Positions 1 through 10,487 of a DNA stretch of 64,000 bases are shown here, one piece after another. How positions within the stretch are numbered: position 1 is the stretch's first letter; the number at the start of each line of letters is the position of its first letter. This DNA is from Haberlea rhodopensis (taxonomy: Eukaryota > Streptophyta > Magnoliopsida > Lamiales > Gesneriaceae). The notes below the pieces were generated by a model that had not been told where the DNA came from, did not search any database, and saw only the letters and a list, made by a program, of their open reading frames with translations. A program made the position numbers and the translations under genes. The stretch lies in the NCBI GenBank assembly GCA_907163345.1, contig CAJQUN010000454.1, positions 248,001 through 312,000 on the forward strand, given 5' to 3'.

Positions 1-1338
1 TTGGTATTGGACTATTATTGGGTTCTAATATTGGTATTTGTGAATATGTAGAACCAACCCAGGTGGCAACGCAGCCAAGGAATTGAGGTCCAATCACATT
101 CCACATTTTGGAAAGGTACGTAGTGGACGTACGGGCACCCAACGGTAACATGTATTTTATATGCTCATTGTTTATGCATTGTGGATGCGAGTATATATGT
201 GGTATTGCATAGTGGATGCATATACATGTTTATTTATGCCATATGAGGTATTGCATAGTGGATGCATATACATGGTAATTTATGCATATTGATGTTAGAT
301 GCATATTATGATTATTGGATGCACATCCCATGAGTCGTGGTCATCCTTTGATGATTTTAATGCTTGCCGCTTTTTGTATTGGTTCCGCTAAATGTGAAGC
401 GAGGGGTGGGAGCGCCGCATGTCACATTTGAGCGTGGTTGTCATATGGGGCGAGGAAAGGGTATTTGCCGCTACCGCTCTCTGTGAAGCGAGGGGTGGGA
501 GCGCCGCATGTCCATTGTAGCGAGGTTATCCTATGCCGCCCATATGAATATAAGCGAGGGGCATTAAAATACACTGTGATGGACAGACTAGGGAATGGTG
601 ACCAATATGTGGTACAGTTGAGATGGTATATGATGTCATGACATGTTTTGGCCATTAAAAATAATCTGTTGATTATACTCATGAGTTATGGTACAGGGAC
701 AACCAAACGGGAAGCGTTTGAAATGCATGGAAAACAGGAAGTGTTTTATATTGATTATGCATTTACGCTTTATCTTCATATTGTGTTGAATATGAATGAT
801 TATTATTGCTCATGTTTGGGGGTTGTCCTTGTAGGTACCTTTTTGGCATGATAGATGGGCTTGAACGGGTTGAGACAGTGAGCTTCACGAGCATCTTTGG
901 TAGATGAAAGGACAGGATTCTTTTGTATAGTGCCTACTCTAGGAGTAGCGTAAAACTATAGTGGACACATTCATTTGTTGGAATGTAATTAATCCTTTTG
1001 ATAGTCCTTTATTTTGGCATGTAAATGCTTAAAGCTCATAGACTCAACTTGTTTACTCTACTCTGATAGATGGGCTTGAACGGGTTGAGACAGTGAGCTT
1101 CACGAGCATCTTTGGTAGATGAAAGGACAGGATTCTTTTGTATAGTGCCTACTCTAGGAGTAGCGTAAAACTATAGTGGACACATTCATTTGTTGGAATG
1201 TAATTAATCCTTTTGGTAGTCCTTTATTTTGGCATGTAAATGCTTAAAGCTCATAGACTCAACTTGTTTACTCTACTCTGATCATTTATTTAGCTCTATT
1301 ATGCCTTTATTCCGCACTTAAGGTTTAGGGTCCTTACA
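1..1338 (+). repeat. 5' LTR of Gypsy-1 (3' two thirds only)
   Basis: Direct repeat of 7135-8251, ending TTACA at 1338 immediately before the primer binding site. It differs from the 3' LTR by a 215-bp tandem duplication and a 6-bp insertion near 470. Small reading frames here recur in the 3' LTR and are not genes. Confidence 0.95.
849..1278 (+). repeat. 215-bp tandem duplication inside the 5' LTR
   Basis: Copies 849-1063 and 1064-1278 are almost identical (one clear difference, GATAG versus GGTAG). Each begins TGATAGATGGGCTTG. The 3' LTR has a single copy (about 7977-8191), so the duplication arose after insertion or was not copied into the other LTR. Confidence 0.93.
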
Positions 1339-1342
1339 TTAG

Positions 1343-1354
1343 TGGTATCAGAGC
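1343..1354 (+). other. Primer binding site of Gypsy-1
   Basis: TGGTATCAGAGC, four bases after the LTR end, complementary to the 3' end of initiator methionine tRNA, the standard primer of many plant LTR retrotransposons. Confidence 0.93.
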
Positions 1355-1547
1355 AGTGGTTAGAGAACCCGGGAACGAGTGAAGGGTAGCCTTAGCATGG
1401 TTGGCTAGGTGCTTACATTTGGAGCATGTTTATGCATGTGGTGCATATTATTGTATATCCTGTTATACTAACATGCTTATATCACTCCTGTTATCTAACG
1501 ACATGTTATATATTGCTTTGGATTGTTGTTAACATTTGTGTTACAGC

Positions 1548-1679
1548 ATGGCTGCTAATGAGGAAGTCGGAGATGTTGGGAGTGTAAATGCGAGTATTGG
1601 ACAGGCTAATCCTCTACCTCCACCGGCTGTAGGAGTGGAACCAGTGGTCCAGTACTGCTACCGGGTGAGATTAGCTTGA
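1548..1679 (+). pseudogene. Gag N-terminus of Gypsy-1, out of frame with gag-pol
   Basis: An ATG at 1548 opens 43 codons and ends at TGA 1677-1679. The peptide resembles the start of Gypsy-2 gag (minus strand from 27665), where the same region runs straight on into the gag domain. In Gypsy-1 the long gag-pol frame is offset by one base and has no ATG near its 5' end. Comparison places the lesion (apparent 1-nt loss) around 1650-1656. The alternative is a functional frameshift, which I consider less likely. Confidence 0.75.
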
Positions 1680-4600
1680 CGCAGTTTCTGTCTTATCATC
1701 CGCCCCGGTTTGAGGGGACAGAGTCCGGAGAAGAAGCTGAAGAGTGGCTGGAGAGGCTTGAGCAGATCTTTGTATCGGCTCCGTGTGCTATTACTGCTTG
1801 GCTGAGGCTGGCGGAGTTCCAGTTGGCTAAGAAACCATTGATGTGGTGGAGGAGCACAGTGATGGAGATGAGATCACTGGGTGCTGTGATTGACTGGACG
1901 CTCTTCAGGACCAGATTCTTGAACCGATACTTCTCCGCGGCAGCAAGACAGACAAAAGAGGATGAATTTGCAAGTCTGAGGCAGGGGAACATGACAGTGG
2001 CAGACTATGCCACACAGTACTCATCACTACTGAGGTATGTCCCCCATATTGCCTCTGATGGACGTGCCAAGATGAGAAATTTCATGAAAGGACTGCGACC
2101 GGAGCTCTATGACCGGGTTATCATCAATAACCCAACTTCTTTTGATGATGCTCTCACAAGAGCGGAGCTTGCTGAGCTAGGAGTGGGAGCTTATGCCATG
2201 CCACCACCGGTACCGCAACAGAGGCAGACTAGTGACAGTTTGAGGCCTCGGGGTGAGCCATTTAAGCCCCGTGGTGCCTCTTCATCTTCGCGGTATGGTG
2301 GGAAGAAACACTTTGGACAGAAGCAGGATAACAAGAAGGGTAATTGGTCGGCCAATCGAGGATCTTCACAAGGGGAGAGGCCGGGAGAGCCTAGGTGCAA
2401 CAATTGTGGAGGACCGCATTCTTCAAATAAGTGTCCTGCATGTTATGTCTGTGGCAAGATGGGCCACATTGCTCGGTATTGTCCCACCAGGGGAGGCCAG
2501 TCAGAGTATCAGGGCAACAGGCCAAGGTTTGAGGACAGGACAGTGCAGCAGAGGCAGCAATTTGGGCCTCGTCCATCGGGAGGTCAGACAGTGGGACCAC
2601 CCCAGGGACAAGTATATGCACTGACCAGGGAGCAGGCTCAGGCAGCCCCGGAGGAGGTGATTGCCGGTACGTGCCATTTATTTACGTACCCTGCTTTTGT
2701 TTTGATAGATACAGGTGCCTCCCATTCCTTTGTGTCTGTGGGATTTGTGGAAAGACACCATATGCGCACGTCTTCTTTACCCACGCCTCTCCTTGTCTCG
2801 ACACCCACTGGAAGAAATGTCGTTGCGGATCAGTTTATGGCAGACTGCCTCATTTATTTTGAGGGCAACGAGTTGAGATCAGACTTGATTGTGCTGGGTA
2901 TGTCAGACTTTGACTGCATCTTGGGAATTGATGTTCTGAACAGATATCAGGCAGTGGTAGATTGCCGACAGAGGACAGTGAAGTTCAGACCTGAGTTGGG
3001 CAGTCAGTGGACTTTCTTTGGCAACGGATCTCGTGCGAAGATTCCGTTGATTTCAGCGATCAAGATGTCTCAGCTGTTGGAACGTGGACACACGGGCTAT
3101 CTTATTTATGCCGTGGACACGTCTGGAAAGAGTAAAGAACTGAGGGTTGAGGATGTACCAGTTGTGGCAGAATTTGCTGATGTATTTCCAGAAGAGATCC
3201 CAGGATTTCCACCGGCCAGGGAAGTTGAATTTGGGATCGAGTTACTGCCAGGGACATCCGCTATCTCTCGTGCACCTTATAGGATGGCACCGGCTGAGTT
3301 GAAAGAGTTGAAAGAGCAGTTGCAGGATCTCTTGGACAAGGGGTATATACGCCCGAGCGTGTCGCCATGGGGCGCACCAGTTCTCTTTGTGAAGAAGAAG
3401 GACGGTTCGATGCGGCTGTGCATCGATTACCGGCAACTGAACAAGGCGACAGTGAAGAACAAGTATCCTCTCCCAAGGATAGACGATTTGTTTGATCAGT
3501 TGCAAGGTACCAGGGTGTATAGCAAGATTGATCTGAGGTCCGGGTATCATCAGATTCGGGTCAGAGAGGAAGATGTGCAGAAGACAGCGTTCCGGACTCG
3601 ATACGGGCATTATGAGTTCCTAGTAATGCCGTTCGGTGTGACGAACGCCCCGGCCGTCTTTATGAGTCTGATGAACAGAGTGTTTCAGCAGTATCTTGAT
3701 CAGTTCGTCATCGTGTTTATTGACGACATTCTTATCTACTCCCGGAGTGAGGAAGATCATGTGAAACACTTGAGGACAGTGCTTCAGATTCTCAGAGAGC
3801 ATCAGTTGTATGCTAAGCTCAGTAAGTGCGAGTTTTGGCTGAGCAGTGTAGTGTTTCTGGGGCATGTCATTTCGAGCAGCGGGATATCAGTGGACCCGAA
3901 GAAGATTGAGGCTGTGTTGGAGTGGGCTGCCCCCACTTCTGTGCCTGAGATCCGAAGTTTTCTTGGTTTGGCCGGGTATTATCGGCGCTTTGTTGAGGGC
4001 TTTTCGAAGATTGCCAAGCCGCTGACTCAGTTGACTCAGAAGGGTGTGCCTTTCTTTTGGTCAGAAGCTTGTGAGGAGAGCTTCCAGGAGTTGAAGCACC
4101 GGTTGACGACGGCGCCAGTGTTAGTGATCCCGACGGAGAACTCCAGATTTGTTCTTTATACTGATGCATCACTGCAGGGCCTTGGATGTGTTCTGATGCA
4201 AGATAAGCATGTGGTAGCTTATGCATCGAGGCAGTTGAAGCCGCATGAGACCAGATATCCAGTTCATGACTTGGAATTGGCGGCTATCATCTTCGCCCTG
4301 AAGATCTGGAGACATTACTTATATGGCACTTCATTCACCTTATACACGGATCACAAGAGCCTCAAGTTTCTATTTACTCAGGCGGAACTGAATATGAGGC
4401 AGAGGAGATGGATGGACCTACTCAAGGACTATGATTGCGAGATTGAGTACCATCCTGGGAAGGCCAATTTGACAGCAGACGCTTTGAGCCGGAAAGTGAG
4501 GAGTTCTGCTGAGGACGTCATTCATTTGTCGGCTATGATGACCTCCTATTGCCATCTCGGCTATGATTTTGATATAGATGCATCACCAGTGTATGTCTCT

Positions 4601-6112
4601 ACCTTATTAGCTGAGCCAGATATTTATGAGAACATCAGGAGAGCTCAGAGATCAGATACTGAGGTTCAGAGATGGTTGTCTATAGTGCATCTTGGTCAGC
4701 CGACGAAGTTCAGAGTGGCCGACGACGGATCTTTGAGATTGGGTAACCGCTGGGTAGTTCCGAGTACGCCGGAGTTGCGTAAGGGGATCTTGGAACGGGC
4801 TCACAGTAGTAGACTTAGCATCCACCCAGGCGGGAAGAAGATGTACAGAGATCTGCGTGGTCAGTTTTGGTGGAAGAGAATGAAGTCCGATGTCGTCGCT
4901 TTTGTGAAGAGGTGTTTGATCTGCCAGCAGGTTAAGGCAGAGAGGCAGAGACCTGGCGGCGAATTGAGGAACTTGGAGATACCGAAGTGGAAGTGGGAGC
5001 ACATTTCCATGGACTTCGTGACTCATTTGCCGAGGAGTACTTCAGGCTTCGATGCTATTTGGGTGATTGTGGACAGATTGACCAAGGTAGCCCACTTTAT
5101 CCCCTATAGCATGACGTTCACATTTTTGAGGATGGCGCAGTTGTATATTAGAGATGTGGTGAGATTGCATGGGATCCCCGTTTCTATTGTGTCAGATCGA
5201 GATCCGCGATTCACATCTCATTTTTGGGAAGGCCTTCAGTCAGCTTTGGGAACTGAGGTCAGATTGAGCACTGCTTATCATCCTCAGACGGATGGCCAGA
5301 CCGAGCGCACTATTCAGACGCTCGAGGACATGTTAAGAGCTTGTGTTTTGGAGTTCGATGCCTCTTGGCAGGATTCAGTGCCTTTGGTAGAGTTTTCGTA
5401 TAACAATAGCTACCAGACAAGTATTCAGATGGCTCCGTTTGAAGCTCTTTATGGCAGACGATGTAGATCACCCTTATGTTGGGATGATTTGGACAGTAGA
5501 TCAGTCGGAGGGCCTGAGTTGATCCGGGAAATGGAAGAGAAGATAAAGACTATAAGGCAGAAAATGAAAGCAGCCCAAGACAGACAGGCAGCTTATGCAA
5601 ATAAACGGCGGAGACCGTTAGAGTTTCAGTTGGGAGATAAGGTCTTTTTGAAGATCTCGCCTTTCAGAGGCGTTGTGCGGTTTGGGATGCGCGGGAAACT
5701 GTCTCCGAGGTTTGTGGGACCGTACGAGATTTTGCAGCGCATTGGCACATTGGCTTACCGACTGGCTTTGCCGCCTTCTTTATCTGGTATACATGATGTG
5801 TTTCATGTATCGATGCTGCGGAAGTATGAGCCGGATCCGTCTCACGTGTTACAGCCTTCCGAAGTTCAGTTAGAGTCAGATGTATCTTATGTGGAACGGC
5901 CTGTTAGAATTCTGGACAGAGCAGACCGTAGACTTCGGAACAAAGTGATACCGATGATCAAAGTTCAGTGGGATCGCAGGGGTGTCGAGGAGGCTACGTG
6001 GGAGACGGAGCAGCATATGGTGCAGCACTACCCGGAACTATTCTCTGGTATGAGTTTATGTTTAGTTTCTGTTGGGGTAAGTGCATGTGATTTCGAGGAC
6101 GAAATCTTATAA
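1676..6112 (+). CDS. Gag-pol polyprotein of Gypsy-1 (long open frame)
   Basis: One uninterrupted 1,478-codon frame with every domain of an autonomous chromovirus. Gag lies at about residues 5-190. Two zinc knuckles follow, an atypical CX2CX9C (about 240-253) and CYVCGKMGHIARYC (about 256-269). Protease has LIDTGAS near 343. Reverse transcriptase has FIDDIL near 682, RNase H has TDAS near 829, and the integrase HHCC finger starts near 1043. The integrase core D, D and E lie near 1113, 1173 and 1210 (YHPQTDGQTERT). A C-terminal chromodomain-like segment (VQWDRRGVEEATWE) lies near 1430-1445. The enzyme set copies element RNA to DNA and integrates it; chromodomains of this clade are known to steer integration toward marked chromatin. 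The frame opens with TTG at 1676, not ATG, so the natural start is the displaced ATG at 1548. No internal stop was found. Confidence 0.92.
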   Translation: MTQFLSYHPPRFEGTESGEEAEEWLERLEQIFVSAPCAITAWLRLAEFQLAKKPLMWWRSTVMEMRSLGAVIDWTLFRTRFLNRYFSAAARQTKEDEFASLRQGNMTVADYATQYSSLLRYVPHIASDGRAKMRNFMKGLRPELYDRVIINNPTSFDDALTRAELAELGVGAYAMPPPVPQQRQTSDSLRPRGEPFKPRGASSSSRYGGKKHFGQKQDNKKGNWSANRGSSQGERPGEPRCNNCGGPHSSNKCPACYVCGKMGHIARYCPTRGGQSEYQGNRPRFEDRTVQQRQQFGPRPSGGQTVGPPQGQVYALTREQAQAAPEEVIAGTCHLFTYPAFVLIDTGASHSFVSVGFVERHHMRTSSLPTPLLVSTPTGRNVVADQFMADCLIYFEGNELRSDLIVLGMSDFDCILGIDVLNRYQAVVDCRQRTVKFRPELGSQWTFFGNGSRAKIPLISAIKMSQLLERGHTGYLIYAVDTSGKSKELRVEDVPVVAEFADVFPEEIPGFPPAREVEFGIELLPGTSAISRAPYRMAPAELKELKEQLQDLLDKGYIRPSVSPWGAPVLFVKKKDGSMRLCIDYRQLNKATVKNKYPLPRIDDLFDQLQGTRVYSKIDLRSGYHQIRVREEDVQKTAFRTRYGHYEFLVMPFGVTNAPAVFMSLMNRVFQQYLDQFVIVFIDDILIYSRSEEDHVKHLRTVLQILREHQLYAKLSKCEFWLSSVVFLGHVISSSGISVDPKKIEAVLEWAAPTSVPEIRSFLGLAGYYRRFVEGFSKIAKPLTQLTQKGVPFFWSEACEESFQELKHRLTTAPVLVIPTENSRFVLYTDASLQGLGCVLMQDKHVVAYASRQLKPHETRYPVHDLELAAIIFALKIWRHYLYGTSFTLYTDHKSLKFLFTQAELNMRQRRWMDLLKDYDCEIEYHPGKANLTADALSRKVRSSAEDVIHLSAMMTSYCHLGYDFDIDASPVYVSTLLAEPDIYENIRRAQRSDTEVQRWLSIVHLGQPTKFRVADDGSLRLGNRWVVPSTPELRKGILERAHSSRLSIHPGGKKMYRDLRGQFWWKRMKSDVVAFVKRCLICQQVKAERQRPGGELRNLEIPKWKWEHISMDFVTHLPRSTSGFDAIWVIVDRLTKVAHFIPYSMTFTFLRMAQLYIRDVVRLHGIPVSIVSDRDPRFTSHFWEGLQSALGTEVRLSTAYHPQTDGQTERTIQTLEDMLRACVLEFDASWQDSVPLVEFSYNNSYQTSIQMAPFEALYGRRCRSPLCWDDLDSRSVGGPELIREMEEKIKTIRQKMKAAQDRQAAYANKRRRPLEFQLGDKVFLKISPFRGVVRFGMRGKLSPRFVGPYEILQRIGTLAYRLALPPSLSGIHDVFHVSMLRKYEPDPSHVLQPSEVQLESDVSYVERPVRILDRADRRLRNKVIPMIKVQWDRRGVEEATWETEQHMVQHYPELFSGMSLCLVSVGVSACDFEDEIL

Positions 6113-6124
6113 GTAGGGGAGTAT
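6111..6124 (+). other. Polypurine tract of Gypsy-1
   Basis: AAGTAGGGGAGTAT directly precedes the 3' LTR; the same string precedes the LTR of Gypsy-2 on the minus strand (23100-23118). It primes plus-strand DNA synthesis. Confidence 0.85.
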
Positions 6125-8251
6125 TGTGACATCCCCGAAATGGTTAATTGCTAATTGGTGCATTAATTGTGATTACATGATTAATTATGTGGTAATTGAT
6201 TATGTGTTGGGATTTATTTATCTTATGTGGAAATGCATGGTCATGTGGATAGGGTGACCCGGAATTGCATTTTAGGGTGCATGTGGTGCATGTTGGGTAA
6301 ATATTATGGGAAGCATGATTTATTTGCCTTGGTTAGCAATTTATGAGAAATCATGTGTTAATTGATATTATGGTGCATTTTGAGTAAATGCTTTGAAAAA
6401 TATCATGTTGGGGTGTTTTATACACCATGGAATTGCTTTGGTTGGCTTTTAATTAAATATACTCATTTTATCCCCAAACCCCACTTTACATCCCTCACTC
6501 TTACTTTACCAAAATATCACCCAAACCCTTCCCTTCCCCTTAATTTTCGAGTTCCACCTTTGAGGTGAAGAGGAGACCTTGCAAACTTTGATTTGTGGAA
6601 GATTGTTGGGTGATTTGAGATCCCCAAGAGGTATGGGTACCTCATGTATTAATTTTGTAAGGTTTTGGTTGAGTTTAGTTTGGTTTTAAAGGGTTTAAAA
6701 TGGGTTGTGTTGGGTGTTGTGATTTTGGTAGTGTTTTGGTTGGATGTTGTTTATTTGAGTTTATGTTGATGTTTAGTGTTGGTTTTGAGTTATTGGTATT
6801 GGTTGATGTTGGTGTATGTGGGTTTAGATGAGTTGGGGTTGAAGATGGGTGAATAGTGCCCAAATCCCGCTTGACCACAGCTCGGCGATCGATCGGCGAT
6901 TTTCTCGCGATCGATCGCGAGCATCAGGGCTGAGGCAGTGAGCCTCAGCGATCGATCGCGAGCTTGGCGCGATCGATCGGCGAGGCCGCGATCGATCGGC
7001 GCTAGCTCCGCGATCGATCGCGGATTGTGCAATTTTGTTGCCCGAGACAGTGTGTTCTCGCGATCGATCGGGGCTTGATGGCGATCGATCGCGAGACACC
7101 AAAAATGGTGTTTTTGGGTGTTTTTGTGGGATTTTTGGTATTGGACTATTATTGGGTTCTAATATTGGTATTTGTGAATATGTAGAACCAACCCAGGTGG
7201 CAACGCAGCCAAGGAATTGAGGTCCAATCACATTCCACATTTTGGAAAGGTACGTAGTGGACGTACGGGCACCCAACGGTAACATGTATTTTATATGCTC
7301 ATTGTTTATGCATTGTGGATGCGAGTATATATGTGGTATTGCATAGTGGATGCATATACATGTTTATTTATGCCATATGAGGTATTGCATAGTGGATGCA
7401 TATACATGGTAATTTATGCATATTGATGTTAGATGCATATTATGATTATTGGATGCACATCCCATGAGTCGTGGTCATCCTTTGATGATTTTAATGCTTG
7501 CCGCTTTTTGTATTGGTTCCGCTAAATGTGAAGCGAGGGGTGGGAGCGCCGCATGTCACATTTGAGCGTGGTTGTCATATGGGGCGAGGAAAGGGTATTT
7601 GCCGCTCTCTGTGAAGCGAGGGGTGGGAGCACCGCATGTCCATTGTAGCGAGGTTATCCTATGCCGCCCATATGAATATAAGCGAGGGGCATTAAAATAC
7701 ACTGTGATGGACAGACTAGGGAATGGTGACCAATATGTGGTACAGTTGAGATGGTATATGATGTCATGACATGTTTTGGCCGTTAAAAATAATCTGTTGA
7801 TTATACTCATGAGTTATGGTATAGGGACAACCAAACGGGAAGCGTTTGAAATGCATGGAAAACAGGAAGTGTTTTATATTGATTATGCATTTACGCTTTA
7901 TCTTCATATTGTGTTGAATATGAATGATTATTATTGCTCATGTTTGGGGGTTGTCCTTGTAGGTACCTTTTTGGCATGATAGATGGGCTTGAACGGGTTG
8001 AGACAGTGAGCTTCACGAGCATCTTTGGTAGATGAAAGGACAGGATTCTTTTGTATAGTGCCTACTCTAGGAGTAGCGTAAAACTATAGTGGACACATTC
8101 ATTTGTTGGAATGTAATTAATCCTTTTGGTAGTCCTTTATTTTGGCATGTAAATGCTTAAAGCTCATAGACTCAACTTGTTTACTCTACTCTGATCATTT
8201 ATTTAGCTCTATTATGCCTTTATTCCGCACTTAAGGTTTAGGGTCCTTACA
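6125..8251 (+). repeat. 3' LTR of Gypsy-1, complete
   Basis: 2,127 bp, from TGTGACATCC to CCTTACA. It contains a CGATCGATCG array (6886-7091) and GCGAGGGGTGGGAGCG subrepeats near 7533-7630. Its subrepeats resemble those of the Gypsy-2 LTR, so the two elements are related families. Confidence 0.95.
6886..7091. repeat. CGATCGATCG palindrome array, 8 copies (Gypsy-1 LTR)
   Basis: Eight perfect copies of the 10-bp palindrome CGATCGATCG in about 206 bp, mostly extended to a longer imperfect palindrome by flanking GC. Intervening sequence is not repeated. In-frame translation gives artificial DRSRDRS strings in several frames. Confidence 0.95.
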
Positions 8252-8341
8252 CACTTTTTGCCAACGAGCTCTGTAACAGCCAAAAAATTGTGTTTTTCGA
8301 GCCAAAACTCCCAAAATCACAAACCCAACACCCATTACTAC

Positions 8342-8368
8342 TTACTCCGAAATCCTTAAAAAAAACAC
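8342..8368 (+). repeat. 27-bp direct repeat flanking the solo LTR (second copy 10488-10514)
   Basis: Both copies start TTACTCCGAAATCCTTAAA and end AAAACAC; they differ at one base. The uninterrupted right LTR (from about 17029) has the segment once. See findings. Confidence 0.9.
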
Positions 8369-10487
8369 TGTGATGCCCGAAATCATCTACAATTAATCAT
8401 TTAAATTAGATGAGTTAAACTTGAATTAAATTCAGGAATTACCATTAGTAGTCGTAGTCGGACCGGGATTTAGAATAAGCGAATGTGTGTATGAATTAGT
8501 GGTGCAAATTTAATTAATATTAGATTTTGCAAATTTTATGGGCTATTATTTTTGAGTTTTGATTTAAATGAATTAATTAGTTAATGGGAAGGTTTGGAAT
8601 TAATTGGAGTATATTTAAATGCAAGGTTAGACTCCAACACACACACTAACATATCGGTTCTTTCTCCTCCCCCCCCCCCCCCCCATCTTCACGCTGCCAT
8701 CTCTTTCTCACGCCAAGGAAGGATTTCGCCTCTAACTTTGAGCTTGATTTCTTGTGCAAATTGTGAGGATTTCTCATAGCCACCTCAGACTTTCGGCAAA
8801 GAGGAGGATAGCTCGACGAGGAATTCCAGTGATAAAGTACGTAGTGACGTACAAGCATGGATGATTATATTTTCCACAGTGTTATTCAAAAGCGAAGTTC
8901 GCTTAGGTATAGGGTCGCTTTTATGTTTGAGCGACGTGTATTATTAAGTTTGGGTCGCCATTGTTGAGCGACGTGTTATTATTAAGTTTGGGTCGCCATT
9001 GTTGAGCGACGTGTTATTATTAAGTTTGGGTCGCCATTGCTGAGCGACGTGTTATTATTAAGTTTGGTCGCCATTGTTGAGCGACGTGTTATTATTAAGT
9101 TTGGGTCGCCATTGTTGAGCGACGTGTTATTATTAAGTTTGGGTCGTCATTGTTGAGCGACGTGTTCTTATTAAGTTTGGGTCGCCTTTCTTGAGCGACG
9201 TGTTCTTATTAAGTTTGGGTCGCCATTGTTGAGTGACGTGTTCTTATTAAGTTTGGGTCGCCATTGTTGAGCGACGTGTTCTTATTAAGTTTGAGTCGCC
9301 TTTGTTGAGCGACTTGTTATTATTAATTGTGGGTCGCCTTTGTTAAGCGACGTGTTATTAATACTGTGATTGGGTCACCGTGAGTACGAGCGATGTATTA
9401 TCCTTGTGTTTGGATCGTCGTGGGTACGTGCGACGTATTAACCTTGTATTTGGGTTACCGTGGGTTCGAGCGACGTATTATTATTGTATTTGTGTCGCTG
9501 TCGCTTTGAGTGATGTGTATTTATAATATTTGGGTCGCCACTGAGATGTGCAATGTATACTTATCACATTTGGGGTCACTGATGAGCGAGCGAGGTACTA
9601 ATGTGATATAGAGGTCGCTGCTGAAGCGTGCGACGTGATAATATCTTAATGAGGTCGACTCTTAAATGAGCGATGTGAATATAATATGGGCTCGCAGTTG
9701 GGACGACCGATGTGTGAATAAAGTGGTGGGATCGCCACGTTAGCGAGCGATGGAATGTGAATGTACAGAGGGGTCACCGCTGTGGCGAGTGATGTGTGCA
9801 TTTAAATTATGGGTCTTTACTAGAATGTGCAATGTGATTTTGTCGCGTGTATGTTGGTTTAGAATTTATTGCTATGTATAATTAGTTTGTTAAATGATGG
9901 AATTGTGAGTGCAGGGACAATGCGAGAGACTTCACCCTGTTCTAATAAAACCAGGAAGTATCCTGTTATCTCATAGCATTACAACCTGTATTTCTTATCT
10001 TGTACATTCATTTTATTTGTTATTGTGGTATGCTTACCCCGATGGAGGCTGTTTTGGTGGAAAACAGGTGACATGGCTAACTTTTGAAGGACTTTGGAGA
10101 TAGTGTTGGCACGCCTTTGAAAGATATCCAGAAGAACTTGGATTATGTGTCATAGCTGTATAGATATAGGAATCTTTCGATGTCCTTATTCTGAGGTGTA
10201 TTAACTTGTCAAAAACTGTTTATTATCTCACTTTTTTTTAGATCATTTCCCTGGCTGGGAACTTATATCCTATTTTGATTTTGAAGTATTGTGTTTCCCT
10301 GGCTGGGAAGTTTTATTTTTGGATTATGTTGTGGATTGACTGAGAATGTCTATCATCATGTGCATTTTTCTCAGATAGCCCAATTTATGGGAGATTCTGC
10401 CAAAATATTTATAGAATCTACACCACCATTTTAGAGTCATATCATCATTATATTGTTAATTTTGATTACAGTAAGCGGGGTCTTACA
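8369..10487 (+). mobile_element. Solo LTR (Gypsy-type) inserted in the LARD LTR
   Basis: 2,119 bp beginning TGTGATGCCCGAAATC and ending GGGGTCTTACA. Ends resemble the Gypsy-1 LTR (TGTGACATCCCCGAAAT to GGGTCCTTACA). There is no primer site, gag or pol, so a solo LTR left by LTR-LTR recombination is the simplest reading. It carries a 16-base C run (8669-8684) and a 38-bp tandem array. It is flanked not by a 5-bp target duplication but by a 27-bp near-identical direct repeat. The short frames within are not supported as genes. Confidence 0.8.
8941..9370 (+). repeat. 38-bp tandem array in the solo LTR
   Basis: About eleven copies of a 38-bp unit containing GGGTCGCCATTGTTGAGCG and ACGTGTTATTATTAAG, then a degenerate tail to about 9830 in which GGTCGC...GAGCGACGT spacing persists. 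Each unit has a GTCGC/GCGAC inverted pair that could fold into a small hairpin. Confidence 0.93.

Larger units (their letters stand above)
1..8251 (+). mobile_element. Gypsy-1, young Ty3/Gypsy chromovirus (Tekay/Del type), 5' end outside window
   Basis: LTR retrotransposon in plus orientation: partial 5' LTR (1-1338), primer site, gag-pol, polypurine tract and a complete 3' LTR (6125-8251). LTRs start TGTGAC and end TTACA. Window base 1 corresponds to base 7135 of the 3' LTR. The two copies differ at only a few scattered sites plus two indels (6 bp and a 215-bp duplication), so the insertion is recent by LTR divergence. The right end abuts CACTT in the remnant of another element's LTR (8252 onward), which suggests Gypsy-1 inserted into that LTR; the left target-site copy is outside the window. 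Clade call rests on domain order (RT-RNase H-IN) and the C-terminal chromodomain-like segment. Confidence 0.93.

Noticed and set aside
438..851. Short frames (67 and 86 codons) in the Gypsy-1 5' LTR
   Set aside because: The same frames recur in the 3' LTR (7556-7979), lie in non-coding LTR sequence and match no domain.
6790..7285. Frames with repeated DRSRDRS peptides
   Set aside because: Produced by the CGATCGATCG array, which lacks stops in several frames; the same artefact occurs at 16745, 21768, 28854, 44888 and 45032.
8941..9370. Possible CRISPR-like array (regular 38-bp repeats)
   Set aside because: Units are contiguous without unique spacers and sit in an LTR of a plant retroelement; a plain tandem repeat.
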